A DNA stretch of 64,000 nucleotides from Anaeroglomus sp964630775 (lineage in GTDB: Bacteria > Planctomycetota > Phycisphaerae > Sedimentisphaerales > Anaerohalosphaeraceae), in assembly GCA_964630775.1 (NCBI GenBank), contig CAZVYY010000001.1, positions 1-64,000 on the forward strand, in the 5' to 3' direction. Under the pieces are notes generated by a model. It ran no database searches. It was not told the origin of the DNA and worked only from the letters and a program-made list of their open reading frames with translations. Numbering within the stretch: the first letter of the stretch is position 1; each line of letters opens with the position of its first letter. The translations under genes were made by a program, and so were the position numbers. This document shows, piece after piece, positions 41,242 through 50,673 of the stretch.

Positions 41242-42079
41242 ATTCAAAGAACAGCTTTCGCAGTTTCTGGGTCATCGGTCCCGGGGTGCCCTGGCCAATC
41301 AAGCGGCCGTCGATTTCCACGACGCCGATGACTTCGGCCGCCGAACCGGTCAGGAAAAATTCATCCGCAACATACAAGTCAAATCGTGTCAGATTCTTTT
41401 CCACCACCGGCAATCCGGCCTGTGAGGCCAGACGCATTACGACCTGGCGGGTGATACCATCCAGGGAGCCAGCCTGCACCGGAGGCGTATAAATCGTTCC
41501 ATTTTTCACGATAAACACATTGTCGCCGCTTGCTTCGGCGACATACCCTTCGCTGTTGTACATAATTGCTTCACTGGCCCCGGCATCAATGGATTCAATC
41601 TTGGCCATGATGTTATTGAGGTAATTGAGGCTCTTGACCTGCGGCGGGAGTGCCATCGGGTGATTTCGCAGGGTTGGGACACTGACGACCTTGAGGCCTT
41701 TTTCGTATAATTCTTCCTTATAGAGCTGGATGTTGGCGGCAATGATAATCACGCAGGCCCGTTTGCACAGATAGGGATTGAGGCCCAGATCGCCAACACC
41801 GCGGGTGACCACCTGACGAATATAACCATCGACGACATTATTGGCCCGAACTGTCTGATAGAGAGCTTCTGTCATCTGCTCCATGGTCATCGGGATTTCC
41901 AGACGAATGACTTTGGCGGAATCCCACAGGCGTTTAAGATGTGCCTCGAGTTCAAAAATTTTGCCGCCGTACACCCGGATACCTTCAAATACACCGTCCC
42001 CATACAGCAAACCATGGTCAAACACCGACACCTTTGCCTGCTCTTTGTCCACCAGCCCGTTGTCCAGCCAGATTTTCAT
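41228..42079 (-). CDS. ilvE: branched-chain amino acid aminotransferase
   Basis: A 283-residue class IV PLP enzyme that makes the last step of Val, Leu and Ile synthesis. Seen: FDHGLLYGDGVFEGIRVYGG, the PLP lysine in KSLNYLNNIMAK, and EASGDNVFIVKNG for phosphate binding. A D-amino acid or aminodeoxychorismate lyase role is an alternative within the family. The start at 42079 follows AAAGG. It lies 33 bases after lolD and overlaps the next gene. Confidence 0.87.
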   Translation of the reverse strand: MKIWLDNGLVDKEQAKVSVFDHGLLYGDGVFEGIRVYGGKIFELEAHLKRLWDSAKVIRLEIPMTMEQMTEALYQTVRANNVVDGYIRQVVTRGVGDLGLNPYLCKRACVIIIAANIQLYKEELYEKGLKVVSVPTLRNHPMALPPQVKSLNYLNNIMAKIESIDAGASEAIMYNSEGYVAEASGDNVFIVKNGTIYTPPVQAGSLDGITRQVVMRLASQAGLPVVEKNLTRFDLYVADEFFLTGSAAEVIGVVEIDGRLIGQGTPGPMTQKLRKLFFEYARS

Positions 42080-42112
42080 GCCACAACCTTTCATTGATGC
42101 CTGTACGGCTTG

Positions 42113-42802
42113 TTAGGATACGATTTTCCCATCGGACAGCTTAATCACACGCCCCGCCTGACGGGCAATCCGGTCATCATGGGTCACCATCAGAATCGTC
42201 TGACCCTGCTGATTCAGCTCATTTAAAACCTCTAAGATACCATGTCCTGTCTTAGAGTCAAGATTTCCAGTCGGTTCATCGGCTAAAAGGAGCCTGGGGC
42301 CATTAATTAGAGCCCTTGCAATGGCCGCCCGCTGGCGTTCGCCGCCGGATAGTTCATAGGGTTTATGCGGCAGGCGATCTTTGAGACCCATTCGCTCCAA
42401 CAGGGAAATGGCTTTGTTTTGCGCATTTTTTTTGGATTTCAGCCAGCCGACGGGTCCGGCGGCAATCATGGCCGGTAATAGGACGTTTTCGAGGACATTC
42501 AATTCATCTAATAAATGATAAAATTGAAATACAAAGCCCACATTTTGGTTGCGGAACTGATTGAGCCGGCCATTGGACATCTGGTCGAGCCGCTGGCCTT
42601 CGAATTCTATCGTTCCTTTATCGGGTTTATCAAGGGCGCCGAGAATATGCAGCAGCGTGCTTTTGCCGCTGCCGGAGGCGCCGACAATGACGGCAAAGTC
42701 GCCTGCCGACAGGGTCATCTCGACCCCGCGCAGGACGGTCAGGGTCTGCTTGCCCATCGTATAGGATTTATGAATTCCTTTTGCTTGTAAAATGTGTCCC
42801 AT
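42113..42802 (-). CDS. lolD: ABC ATPase, LolD-type
   Basis: A 229-residue MacB/LolD-family ATPase: Walker A VGASGSGKSTLLH, the family-specific LDKPDKGTIEFEGQ loop, signature YELSGGERQRAAIARAL and Walker B LLLADEPTGNLD. It powers the two permeases encoded just upstream, giving a LolCDE-type lipoprotein exporter or a related mechanotransmission pump. It lies 28 bases after the second permease. Confidence 0.87.
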   Translation of the reverse strand: MGHILQAKGIHKSYTMGKQTLTVLRGVEMTLSAGDFAVIVGASGSGKSTLLHILGALDKPDKGTIEFEGQRLDQMSNGRLNQFRNQNVGFVFQFYHLLDELNVLENVLLPAMIAAGPVGWLKSKKNAQNKAISLLERMGLKDRLPHKPYELSGGERQRAAIARALINGPRLLLADEPTGNLDSKTGHGILEVLNELNQQGQTILMVTHDDRIARQAGRVIKLSDGKIVS

Positions 42803-42830
42803 TTTTTATCCGTTCGGGAAAAATAGTCTT

Positions 42831-44183
42831 TTAAATCTGGCTGACCTGCAAAGCCCGCACCGGCGATTGCCGTGCGGCCTGAATACTGGGCACACTGGCC
42901 CCCAGCAGGCAGGCGGCGACAGCAGCGGCCGCCACACAGACCAGAACCGGCCATTCAATCGCATTGGGAATCTGGTCGATGGCGTAAATTGCACGGTCCC
43001 AGACGCGCCAGCCGTAATGGTCGTACAGCCAGTTTTCCATCGCGTTAATCTTCCACAAAAACAGGCAGCCGGCGGTCATGCCGATGGCAGTGCCAATCAG
43101 GCCGACAATGGCGGCAAAACCGAGAAAAATCGCGGCGACCCGCGAGGCCGGCATACCGAGGCTTTTAATCAGGCCCAGATCGCGGGTTTTGTGGCCGATA
43201 ATCATATAAAAGACAACGAAGATGATAAAGACTGTTACAATGCCCAGCATCAAAAATAAAAATGTCAGCATCAGTTGTTCTTTTTCCATGGGGCCGATGA
43301 ATTCGCGGCGGTCCTGCTGCCAGGTCAGAACTCGCACATCATCGAGCATCTCGGCGTAAGGTTTGCCTTTGCAGGATTGCACATAGGCCTGCCAGAGCTG
43401 CTGGACCTGCCGGACGCCATCGGTGACAGAAACGCCGGCGGCAAAACGAATGTGGAGTGTGCTGGAACGGACGACCGGGGTATCCATGCCGCTGAGGATG
43501 CGGGCCTGCTCCAGCGGCAGATAGATGGTGCGTCCATCCGGCTTGACTAAACCGCTGTGACTGTGGTCGCTGTAATAAAAGGTCTTGGTGCTGACCATAT
43601 CCAGGCCGGCCCGGGCCAGTCCGCCTTTGGGATTCAACGGAAAACTGCTGATGGTCCTGCGATCCAGCCAGGGACGTCCGGGGCTGTCGTATTGCCCTGT
43701 ATCCGGGCGGCGATAGAGAATCAAATCCACGCCGAGAATACATCCGTCCATTTCGGGGGCATAGGACGGCTGGAAGGCACGTTCCGGGTGGTCGGCGTTA
43801 TAGCCCAGTGTTTCGGCGAAATGGGTGGCCCGGCTGTGTTTGACGGGGTCAAGGCCGACATAATCGATGCCGACATTCCATGAGGAGCCGGGACGAGTCA
43901 TCAGCCCGACTCCCTGGACGGTTTCAGAGACGGCATAAATGAAAGACTGCTTTTCGAGCTGCTGGACGAAATCGGCAGCGTAGGGGAAACCCGTCAAAGA
44001 TGAAGCCCGGATAACGCAATCGCCGACAAAGCGATGGTTTTTTTCCTTGAACTCGTTGACCAGGCCGTTCATGACGCTCATGACCACCACGACGATGAAC
44101 ACACACAGCGCAACGGAAATGACCGCCAGGATGCTGATCCGGCGGTGGAGAAAATAACGCCATGAGAGTTTTACGCCTATCAT
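42831..44183 (-). CDS. FtsX/LolC/E-type permease
   Basis: A 450-residue permease. One N-terminal helix (SILAVISVALCVFIVVVVMSVMNG) carries the MSVMNG motif typical of LolC/E. A large periplasmic domain follows, and three C-terminal helices (TFLFLMLGIVTVFIIFVVFYM and others). The ATG at 44183 overlaps the previous gene's stop by one base (TAATG). It pairs with the permease encoded before it and with the LolD-type ATPase. Confidence 0.85.
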   Translation of the reverse strand: MIGVKLSWRYFLHRRISILAVISVALCVFIVVVVMSVMNGLVNEFKEKNHRFVGDCVIRASSLTGFPYAADFVQQLEKQSFIYAVSETVQGVGLMTRPGSSWNVGIDYVGLDPVKHSRATHFAETLGYNADHPERAFQPSYAPEMDGCILGVDLILYRRPDTGQYDSPGRPWLDRRTISSFPLNPKGGLARAGLDMVSTKTFYYSDHSHSGLVKPDGRTIYLPLEQARILSGMDTPVVRSSTLHIRFAAGVSVTDGVRQVQQLWQAYVQSCKGKPYAEMLDDVRVLTWQQDRREFIGPMEKEQLMLTFLFLMLGIVTVFIIFVVFYMIIGHKTRDLGLIKSLGMPASRVAAIFLGFAAIVGLIGTAIGMTAGCLFLWKINAMENWLYDHYGWRVWDRAIYAIDQIPNAIEWPVLVCVAAAAVAACLLGASVPSIQAARQSPVRALQVSQI

Positions 44184-45547
44184 TATTCGTATCGTAATAT
44201 TCTGACGGGGCGGATGCGGGCGGCGGCCACAGCGGGAATCAAGGCTCCCACCGCCGCGGCGGCCAGAGCCGCAATGCAAATCCAGAACGCCCATTGCCAG
44301 TTGACTTCGTTGGGGATTTTCGTGAACAGGTATGTGCTGGCCTTCCAGATTTTCAGCCCGGTCATGGCCGTAATGCCTTTTTCAATGGTTTCGATATTGC
44401 GGGTAATCAGCCAGCCCAGCCCAGCCCCCAGCACAGAACCGAGAACGCCGTTGGCCAGACCGAACAACAGGTACATTCCCGCCACTGAAACGCTCGACGC
44501 CCCGCAGCTTTTGACGACGGCGATATCTTTCTGGCGGGTCATCACGATCAGATAGAAAATACAGAATACCAGCAGTACCACACCGAAGCTGACAATACCG
44601 AATATCAGCATCAGCATGTTCAATTGCTTGTAGTATTCGGCAATCAGCAGCGCCTGCATCTGGCGGCTGCTCTGAATTTCGACCTGCTGGGCCCAGGGAT
44701 AACGGTCCTGTGCATAGGTCAGCCAGAGACCGCGTATCATCGCCATGGCCTTTTCTTCATCGGTTCCGGGCTTCAGGGCGATCTGGAACGATTCGCAGCA
44801 GGTCTTACGATCCGGGTAGAGCAGACTGCTGAGGGTTTCAATCGGGACATAGACAAAGGCCTGGTCAAATTCATAAACACCCGTCTGGACGACATCGGCA
44901 ATGGTAAAGCGAAGGACCTTGCGGGCAAAACGGGGGGCGGCCGGTTCGCCGGCGATATTGGATGGTGAGGGTTCCTGTTCGACCAGCGTACCGGTGGTGG
45001 CAGCAGCTTTACGCCCGATGAATGACTCGACTTTCTGCATATCGTAGCTGTCGGTGATTTCGTCCGGGTCGTCGATGAGACCGATACCGACAAAACCACC
45101 GATTTCAGCCTTGTCAGCAAAATCGCCAAAGGCGACCCGGTCATCCGGCAGATTTTTCTGGCGTATCAGGGCGTCCTTGAGCGGGGAGACCTGCAACTGG
45201 TTTTTTAAGTCGATGCCCAGAATCTGGGCGGCGCGAATCTGGCCGGGGCCGGTCAGCAGCAGACCGTTGCCGCTGAGGACCGGGGTGGCGGCCTTCACGA
45301 TGGACAGGCCGGCCAATTGCCGCTGGAAATCAGCATAATCTTCGATCTTGCTGGTACCCGGGGCTGAGAGAATCACATCGCCGAGGTAATCGCCGACGCT
45401 GTCTTCGACGGAGCGGATAAAGCCGGTAAACAGGCTGGCCACCGTAATCAGCAGCGCACAGCATAACATCACCGCGGTAATGCTCAGCAGCACAATCCGC
45501 TTGCGGCTCAGGTAACGCAGACATAAAAAAAAGCTCCACTGTTTCAC
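44183..45547 (-). CDS. FtsX/LolC/E-type permease
   Basis: A 454-residue permease with the same fold as its neighbour: LSRKRIVLLSITAVMLCCALLI at the N-terminus, a periplasmic domain, and helices such as MLIFGIVSFGVVLLVFCIFYL. A GTG at 45547, with AAAGG before it, is chosen because the residues from there match the usual family start; a TTG at 45583 is the alternative. The two permeases probably form a heterodimer. Confidence 0.83.
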   Translation of the reverse strand: MKQWSFFLCLRYLSRKRIVLLSITAVMLCCALLITVASLFTGFIRSVEDSVGDYLGDVILSAPGTSKIEDYADFQRQLAGLSIVKAATPVLSGNGLLLTGPGQIRAAQILGIDLKNQLQVSPLKDALIRQKNLPDDRVAFGDFADKAEIGGFVGIGLIDDPDEITDSYDMQKVESFIGRKAAATTGTLVEQEPSPSNIAGEPAAPRFARKVLRFTIADVVQTGVYEFDQAFVYVPIETLSSLLYPDRKTCCESFQIALKPGTDEEKAMAMIRGLWLTYAQDRYPWAQQVEIQSSRQMQALLIAEYYKQLNMLMLIFGIVSFGVVLLVFCIFYLIVMTRQKDIAVVKSCGASSVSVAGMYLLFGLANGVLGSVLGAGLGWLITRNIETIEKGITAMTGLKIWKASTYLFTKIPNEVNWQWAFWICIAALAAAAVGALIPAVAAARIRPVRILRYE

Positions 45548-45603
45548 GCAACAGCCTTTATGACAGAGGCATACCGTCTCCAATGAGGCGGAATATCGGT
45601 CGA

Positions 45604-47070
45604 TTATTCGCTTTTGGGTTCTTTGACTTCCGGCTTGAGCAGCGGGAACAAAATCACATCCCGGATGCTGGTCGCCCCGGTCAGCAGCATGGTCAGGCGG
45701 TCGATGCCGACACCCAGCCCGCCGGCCGGGGGCATGCCGTATTTCAGGGCCGTGATGAAATCATCGTCCATCTTGGCCATGGATTCTTCTTCGCTGAGAC
45801 CCCGCAACTGCTGGCGGAAATTGGCTTCCTGGACATCCGGATCATTCAGCTCGGTATAGGCGTTGGCCAGTTCCATGCCGGCAATAAACAGCTCAAAACG
45901 TTCGGCATATCGCGGGTCTTTTTTGCTCTGTTTGGTCAGCGGGCAGATGGCTGCGGGATAATCAATCACAAACGTCGGATGAACCAGGGTCTGTTCGACG
46001 GTCATCTCGAAGACATCATTAATCACAACCGCATCGTCTTTATCGGCGTCGTGAATCCCCAGCAAGCGGGCCTTCTGACGCACCGCGGCCATGTCATCGA
46101 TGGCACAGCCGGCACATTCCTGGAGCAATTCCGCATAGGTCGCACGACGCCACGGACGGGCATAATTGACCGTGACTTCGCCAAAGGGCAACTCCCAGCC
46201 GGAACAATGCTTCTCGACCAGGTGGGTGACCATTTCCTCGGTCAGGTCCATCATGGCTTCATAATTGCCGCAGGCCTGGTACAGTTCCATCATGGTAAAT
46301 TCCGGATTGTGCCGGGTGCTGAGGCCTTCGTTGCGGAAATTGCGGTTGATTTCAAAGACTTTCTCCATGCCGCCGACCAGCAGCCGTTTGAGAAACAGCT
46401 CCGGGGCAATACGCATGTACAAATCGATATCGAGAGCGTTGTGATGCGTCACAAACGGACGCGCCGCCGCACCACCGGCAATCGCCTGCATCATGGGCGT
46501 TTCAACTTCAACAAAGCCCCGGGCCTGCAAGAACGCACGAATGGAGGCCACCATGGCGCTGCGTCGGCGGAACCGTTCCATCACTTCCGGGTTGGCCCAC
46601 AGGTCCACATAACGCTGGCGATACCGCAAATCCTGGTCGGACAGGCCGTGAAATTTTTCCGGCGGAGGCAGCAGCGCCTTGGACAAAATCTCGACCTTTT
46701 CCGCCCAGACGGTGATTTCGCCGGTTTTGGTTTTGCCCAACTGGCCTTCGGCCCAGATGATATCGCCCAGGTCCAGCAGCTTAATCATCTCCCATTTGTC
46801 AGCCAGCAGCTGCTTGCTGAAGCCGAGCTGAATCGAACCGTTGGAGTCACGCACGGTCAGGAAAATCAGCTTGCCGATGTCCCGCAGCAGCACAATACGT
46901 CCGCTGCATCGGGCCTTGCGTCCCTCCTCGTATCCGGCCTTAATCGTTTCAGACAACTCCGGCTCCGGCATCCGCTGGCCGTACGGATCAATTCCCATCT
47001 GTACCATTTTCTGGCGTTTTTCACGACGCATCTGTTCAAATTTACTGCCTGCTGCTTCTGTCAATTCCAT
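45604..47070 (-). CDS. lysS: lysyl-tRNA synthetase, class II
   Basis: A 488-residue enzyme charging tRNA-Lys. It has an OB-fold anticodon domain (about 50-150), then the class II motifs: FRNEGLSTRHNPEFTMME (motif 2) and GLGVGIDRLTMLL (motif 3). Full length. It heads the run of lysS, two permeases, lolD, ilvE and prenyl synthase, with short gaps, so these envelope and amino-acid genes may be co-expressed with it. Confidence 0.94.
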   Translation of the reverse strand: MELTEAAGSKFEQMRREKRQKMVQMGIDPYGQRMPEPELSETIKAGYEEGRKARCSGRIVLLRDIGKLIFLTVRDSNGSIQLGFSKQLLADKWEMIKLLDLGDIIWAEGQLGKTKTGEITVWAEKVEILSKALLPPPEKFHGLSDQDLRYRQRYVDLWANPEVMERFRRRSAMVASIRAFLQARGFVEVETPMMQAIAGGAAARPFVTHHNALDIDLYMRIAPELFLKRLLVGGMEKVFEINRNFRNEGLSTRHNPEFTMMELYQACGNYEAMMDLTEEMVTHLVEKHCSGWELPFGEVTVNYARPWRRATYAELLQECAGCAIDDMAAVRQKARLLGIHDADKDDAVVINDVFEMTVEQTLVHPTFVIDYPAAICPLTKQSKKDPRYAERFELFIAGMELANAYTELNDPDVQEANFRQQLRGLSEEESMAKMDDDFITALKYGMPPAGGLGVGIDRLTMLLTGATSIRDVILFPLLKPEVKEPKSE

Positions 47071-47146
47071 ATCCTTTCACACTTGTGAACCGGCACACCC
47101 CTTTCACATGCATAAGGCGGCCGAAAATTACATCACCTGAAAATCG

Positions 47147-49534
47147 TTATTTTTTTAAAACAATCGTATTGGGGTCGGAGGGAAAGACCAGTTCCCTGCC
47201 GCCGCGGATCAGCTTGGTCTGCAGCACCAGAAGCCCGGTGGCAAGCTGCGGGTCGGAATCGAGGGTCTGAGCCAGACTGCTGCGTTTGGTCGGAGCGCTG
47301 GCCTCATCATGGTCGGCCTGAACCAGTACATCATTATCCCGCTGCATTTGCAGCATCTCGCGCAGTTCGGCGGTATTAATCACGACTTCGACATCGGGGG
47401 CAATCCCCCAGTCCTTGCGACCCAGTTTTTCCATCTGGTAGCGATTCTTCACCTGCTGATCGCTGGGCAGATGATAATACGCCACGGTGTATTTCAATTG
47501 CGAGCCGCCTCCGGTGTAGGGTGTCACGACCTGCACGCTGCCTTTGCCGTAGCTGCGTTCCCCGACCAGGGTTGCACGATTATGCTTGGGGTCCTGCAGG
47601 GCGCCGGCCACAATTTCAGAGGCACTGGCCGAGCCTTCATTAATCAGGATCACCAGCGGATAGTCCGGGTGCGTGCCTTTGGTGTGGGCGATGTCATACG
47701 ATGCAAAACCGTTTCTGGGGCTGCTTTTGACAATCACGCCTTCACGAACAAACAGGTCCGCCACTTCCGCGGCGCTGGACAGGTAGCCGCCGGGATTATA
47801 GCGTAAATCCAGAATCAGCCCGTTGAGGCCGTCTTTCTCAAGCTGTTTGAGGACCGCATCGAGATCGGGGCCACTGGTTTCGGTAAACGTCGTCAAACGG
47901 ACGTAAGCAATGCGGTTAGCCGGGTCCACAATCCAGTCCCACTGGCCATCCGGTTTACGTTGCCAGCCCCGCAGCGGCTGAACCACAATCCGATCCCGGA
48001 CGATGGTCACATCCCATGTTTTACCGGTGGACGGACGACGCACGGTAATGGTAACCTTGGTACCCTTGGGGCCGGTGATTTTCTGAACAGCACAATAAAT
48101 CGACATTTTGTCGGTGGGTTCCCCGTTGACATTGAGAATTTCATCGTCGGCATCCAGCCCGGCCCGATAGGCCGGCGTATCCGGAAGCAGGCTCCCGATC
48201 TTCAGGACGCCGGTGGCCTTGGAAATCTCCACCCCGATTCCGGAAAACTGCTGGGTCATCGATTTTTCGAAATCCTTGACATTCCACGGCCAGACAAGGT
48301 TCGTAAACGGATCCAGCGCCGACAGGGCGGCTTCGGCAAAATGAGCAACAACCACTTCTTTGGGCACCGCCAGCGAAGTTTCGTTGAGTTCCATCATATC
48401 ATCAAACAACTGGGCAATGGAGCGAAGGGTCTTGTCGCCCTGTTCCTGCCTGAACGCCGCTTCGATGGAATCAATGCCGGCATTCCATTTCTCCAGCGTG
48501 CCCGGATCTGCTCGCCAGCCAAGCTCTTCCTTGCTGTCGGTCAGGACCCGCCCCAGAAGACGGCAGCGTTGAATCGCTTTTTCACACATGAGGGCATAAT
48601 CCAGTCCATTGACGTAATTGGTCTCCAGGGCCTGCAGTGCCCGTACGAACATATACGGCTCAATGCCTTCATACCGCTGCCTGGCCGATTCACCGCAGTC
48701 GCTCTTTTTGAGCGACAGTTCAATCATGGCCAGTTCGGTCAGTTTCTCGGCATAGTCTTTATAATGCTTGTCATCTTCATACAGCAGAGTCAGCCAGTAG
48801 TAGCAATGACCATACGCCTCGATCCACTTGCCTTCCTTTTCATACTGTTCGGCTGCGGCCCTGGCCTTCTGAATGGCCTGCTGGACAAACGGGTCTTCCA
48901 GAACAGCGCCTTTGGCTTCGGGTGCGGCGTAATCCCGGGCACGAATGGCCGCCGCCAGAATCAGGTCGATGTCGTTCGGCTCATAAGAGACATCCAAATC
49001 CCCGAAAGGATCTTCAATCGCGGTGTCCTTGCCGGCGGCAAGGGCATTATCCGCAGCCGGATCCACCGCCGCTGTACCGGAACTGTTGGGATCAGAATCG
49101 CTTTTATTGACTTTGGCTTTCTGTTTATTCAATTCGGCAAGCTGCTCTTCGAACGCAGCCTGTCGTTTTTTCTCGCGTTTGCTCTGAAGTTCTTCATAAC
49201 GGCTCAGGATATTGGCCAACTGGGCCATCTGTGCATCCGACCCGGTATTGAGAAAATCGCAGGTCTGCTTTGCCCCGACGAAATCCCCGGCCAGAATTCG
49301 TTCGACAACCGCATCGACAGACCCTGCCCGGGCCACAATGGCCGGTTTTGCAGGCTGCTCAGACTCCGGTGCGGCAGCCTGAATATTCGGTTCAGCCGCC
49401 GGGTCGGCAGCCGTGTTATCGCTGGTGGGTTCACAGCCCGTTAATACCACAGCAAGGCTGATCAGCCAGCCGCATACCAGCATGGAGTAAACGCATCGTT
49501 TCCGATTAAAATGAAAAGAATATAATAAATTCAT
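47147..49534 (-). CDS. S41-family C-terminal processing peptidase, lipoprotein
   Basis: A 795-residue lipoprotein protease (lipobox LTGC near residue 34). An acidic linker with a coiled coil (EELQSKREKKRQAAFEEQ) and a helical, possibly TPR-like region fill residues 60-390. A PDZ domain follows (GVLKIGSLLPDTPAYRAGLD), and the catalytic core has NEGSASASEIVAGAL (nucleophile Ser) and GERSYGKGSVQ (Lys). It cleaves C-terminal regions of envelope proteins. The long N-terminal extension is larger than in usual CtpA proteins. Confidence 0.88.
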   Translation of the reverse strand: MNLLYSFHFNRKRCVYSMLVCGWLISLAVVLTGCEPTSDNTAADPAAEPNIQAAAPESEQPAKPAIVARAGSVDAVVERILAGDFVGAKQTCDFLNTGSDAQMAQLANILSRYEELQSKREKKRQAAFEEQLAELNKQKAKVNKSDSDPNSSGTAAVDPAADNALAAGKDTAIEDPFGDLDVSYEPNDIDLILAAAIRARDYAAPEAKGAVLEDPFVQQAIQKARAAAEQYEKEGKWIEAYGHCYYWLTLLYEDDKHYKDYAEKLTELAMIELSLKKSDCGESARQRYEGIEPYMFVRALQALETNYVNGLDYALMCEKAIQRCRLLGRVLTDSKEELGWRADPGTLEKWNAGIDSIEAAFRQEQGDKTLRSIAQLFDDMMELNETSLAVPKEVVVAHFAEAALSALDPFTNLVWPWNVKDFEKSMTQQFSGIGVEISKATGVLKIGSLLPDTPAYRAGLDADDEILNVNGEPTDKMSIYCAVQKITGPKGTKVTITVRRPSTGKTWDVTIVRDRIVVQPLRGWQRKPDGQWDWIVDPANRIAYVRLTTFTETSGPDLDAVLKQLEKDGLNGLILDLRYNPGGYLSSAAEVADLFVREGVIVKSSPRNGFASYDIAHTKGTHPDYPLVILINEGSASASEIVAGALQDPKHNRATLVGERSYGKGSVQVVTPYTGGGSQLKYTVAYYHLPSDQQVKNRYQMEKLGRKDWGIAPDVEVVINTAELREMLQMQRDNDVLVQADHDEASAPTKRSSLAQTLDSDPQLATGLLVLQTKLIRGGRELVFPSDPNTIVLKK

Positions 49535-49552
49535 AATAGCCTTAATTGACCG

Positions 49553-49587
49553 GAAAACGGCAGGACGACGCTTCGCCGCCCTGCCGT
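49553..49587 (-). terminator. intrinsic terminator of the aldolase gene
   Basis: ACGGCAGG/CCTGCCGT is an 8-pair stem, extended inward by GGCGGC-type pairing, followed by TTTTCC on the minus strand, about 55 bases past the stop at 49641. Confidence 0.75.
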
Positions 49588-49640
49588 ATCGTTTTCCTTA
49601 TCCGCGTACGACGGATTTGACTCGATTCACTATTCACCTG

Positions 49641-50585
49641 TTACAGGCACTCGGCCGCCTTGCCGGCACAACCCAGAACATGCAGCTTGTGCTTGACCAT
49701 CTGGCGGATGGCTTCGCGGCCGGGGGCCAGATACTTGCGAGGATCGAACTCGCCGGGTTTTTCGGCAAAGACCTGGCGAATCTTGGCCGTCAGGGCCATA
49801 CGCAGGTCGGTGTCGATGTTGACCTTGCAGACGGCCATCTTGCCGGCCTTGGTGATGGCTTCTTCCGGAACACCCATCGCATCCGGCATCTTGCCGCCGT
49901 ATTTGTTGATCAGTTCCTTGAATTCCGGCAGCACGGAGCTGGAGCCGTGCATGACCAGCGGGAAACCGGGCAGACGTTTCTGAATCTTTTCGACCACGTC
50001 GAAAGCCAGCTTGGGTGCGGTTTTGAACTTGTAGGCGCCGTGGCTGGTGCCGATGGCCACCGCCAGTGAATCGCAGCCGGTCCGCTTGACAAACTCTTCC
50101 GCCTGGGCGGGGTCGGTCAGGTGAGCCATCACATCGTCCACGCCGGCAACATGTTCTTCGATGCCGCCGAGCTGTCCGAGTTCGGCTTCCACCACCACGC
50201 CGTGAGCATGGGCGTATTCGACGACCTGCTTGGTGATTTTGACGTTTTCCTCGAACGGATGATGCGACGCATCGATCATCACCGAGGTAAATCCGTCATC
50301 CACGCACTGCTTGCAGATTTCGAAGGTGTCCCCGTGATCCAGGTGCATGCAGATCGGAATCTGCGGGTTTTCCTTAACCGCAACATCAATAATGGCGCGA
50401 AGATAGCTCATCTTGGCATAATCGCGGGCGCCTTTGCTGATCTGCAGAATCAGGGGAGCCTTTTCTTCCACGATGGCTTCCACGATACCCTGCGTGATTT
50501 CCATATTGTTGACGTTGAACGCGCCAATGGCATATCCGTTCTTATACGCCATTTGAAACATTTTTTTCGTTGTCACTAACGGCAT
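49641..50585 (-). CDS. fba: class II fructose-bisphosphate aldolase
   Basis: A 314-residue zinc aldolase of glycolysis. Seen are GAFNVNNMEITQGIVEA, the zinc site in MHLDHGDTFE, SVMIDASHHPFEENV, GTSHGAYKF and VMHGSSSVL. Full length. A tagatose-bisphosphate role is less likely. It is flanked by LptD-like and S41 genes but has its own terminator. Confidence 0.92.
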   Translation of the reverse strand: MPLVTTKKMFQMAYKNGYAIGAFNVNNMEITQGIVEAIVEEKAPLILQISKGARDYAKMSYLRAIIDVAVKENPQIPICMHLDHGDTFEICKQCVDDGFTSVMIDASHHPFEENVKITKQVVEYAHAHGVVVEAELGQLGGIEEHVAGVDDVMAHLTDPAQAEEFVKRTGCDSLAVAIGTSHGAYKFKTAPKLAFDVVEKIQKRLPGFPLVMHGSSSVLPEFKELINKYGGKMPDAMGVPEEAITKAGKMAVCKVNIDTDLRMALTAKIRQVFAEKPGEFDPRKYLAPGREAIRQMVKHKLHVLGCAGKAAECL

Positions 50586-50673
50586 AACTTCTCCTTTACA
50601 CGAAAAGGTTAATAAGTACTTTATTTCAAGATTTCACCCGCATCTGCGGATTTCAATGTATTTTTTCATCCCG

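Noticed and set aside
45583..47088. 501-residue open frame on the plus strand
   Set aside because: It is the antisense of lysS, and the motifs of lysS on the minus strand are unmistakable.
47960..49444. 494-residue open frame on the plus strand
   Set aside because: It is the antisense of the S41 peptidase gene, with no domain signs.
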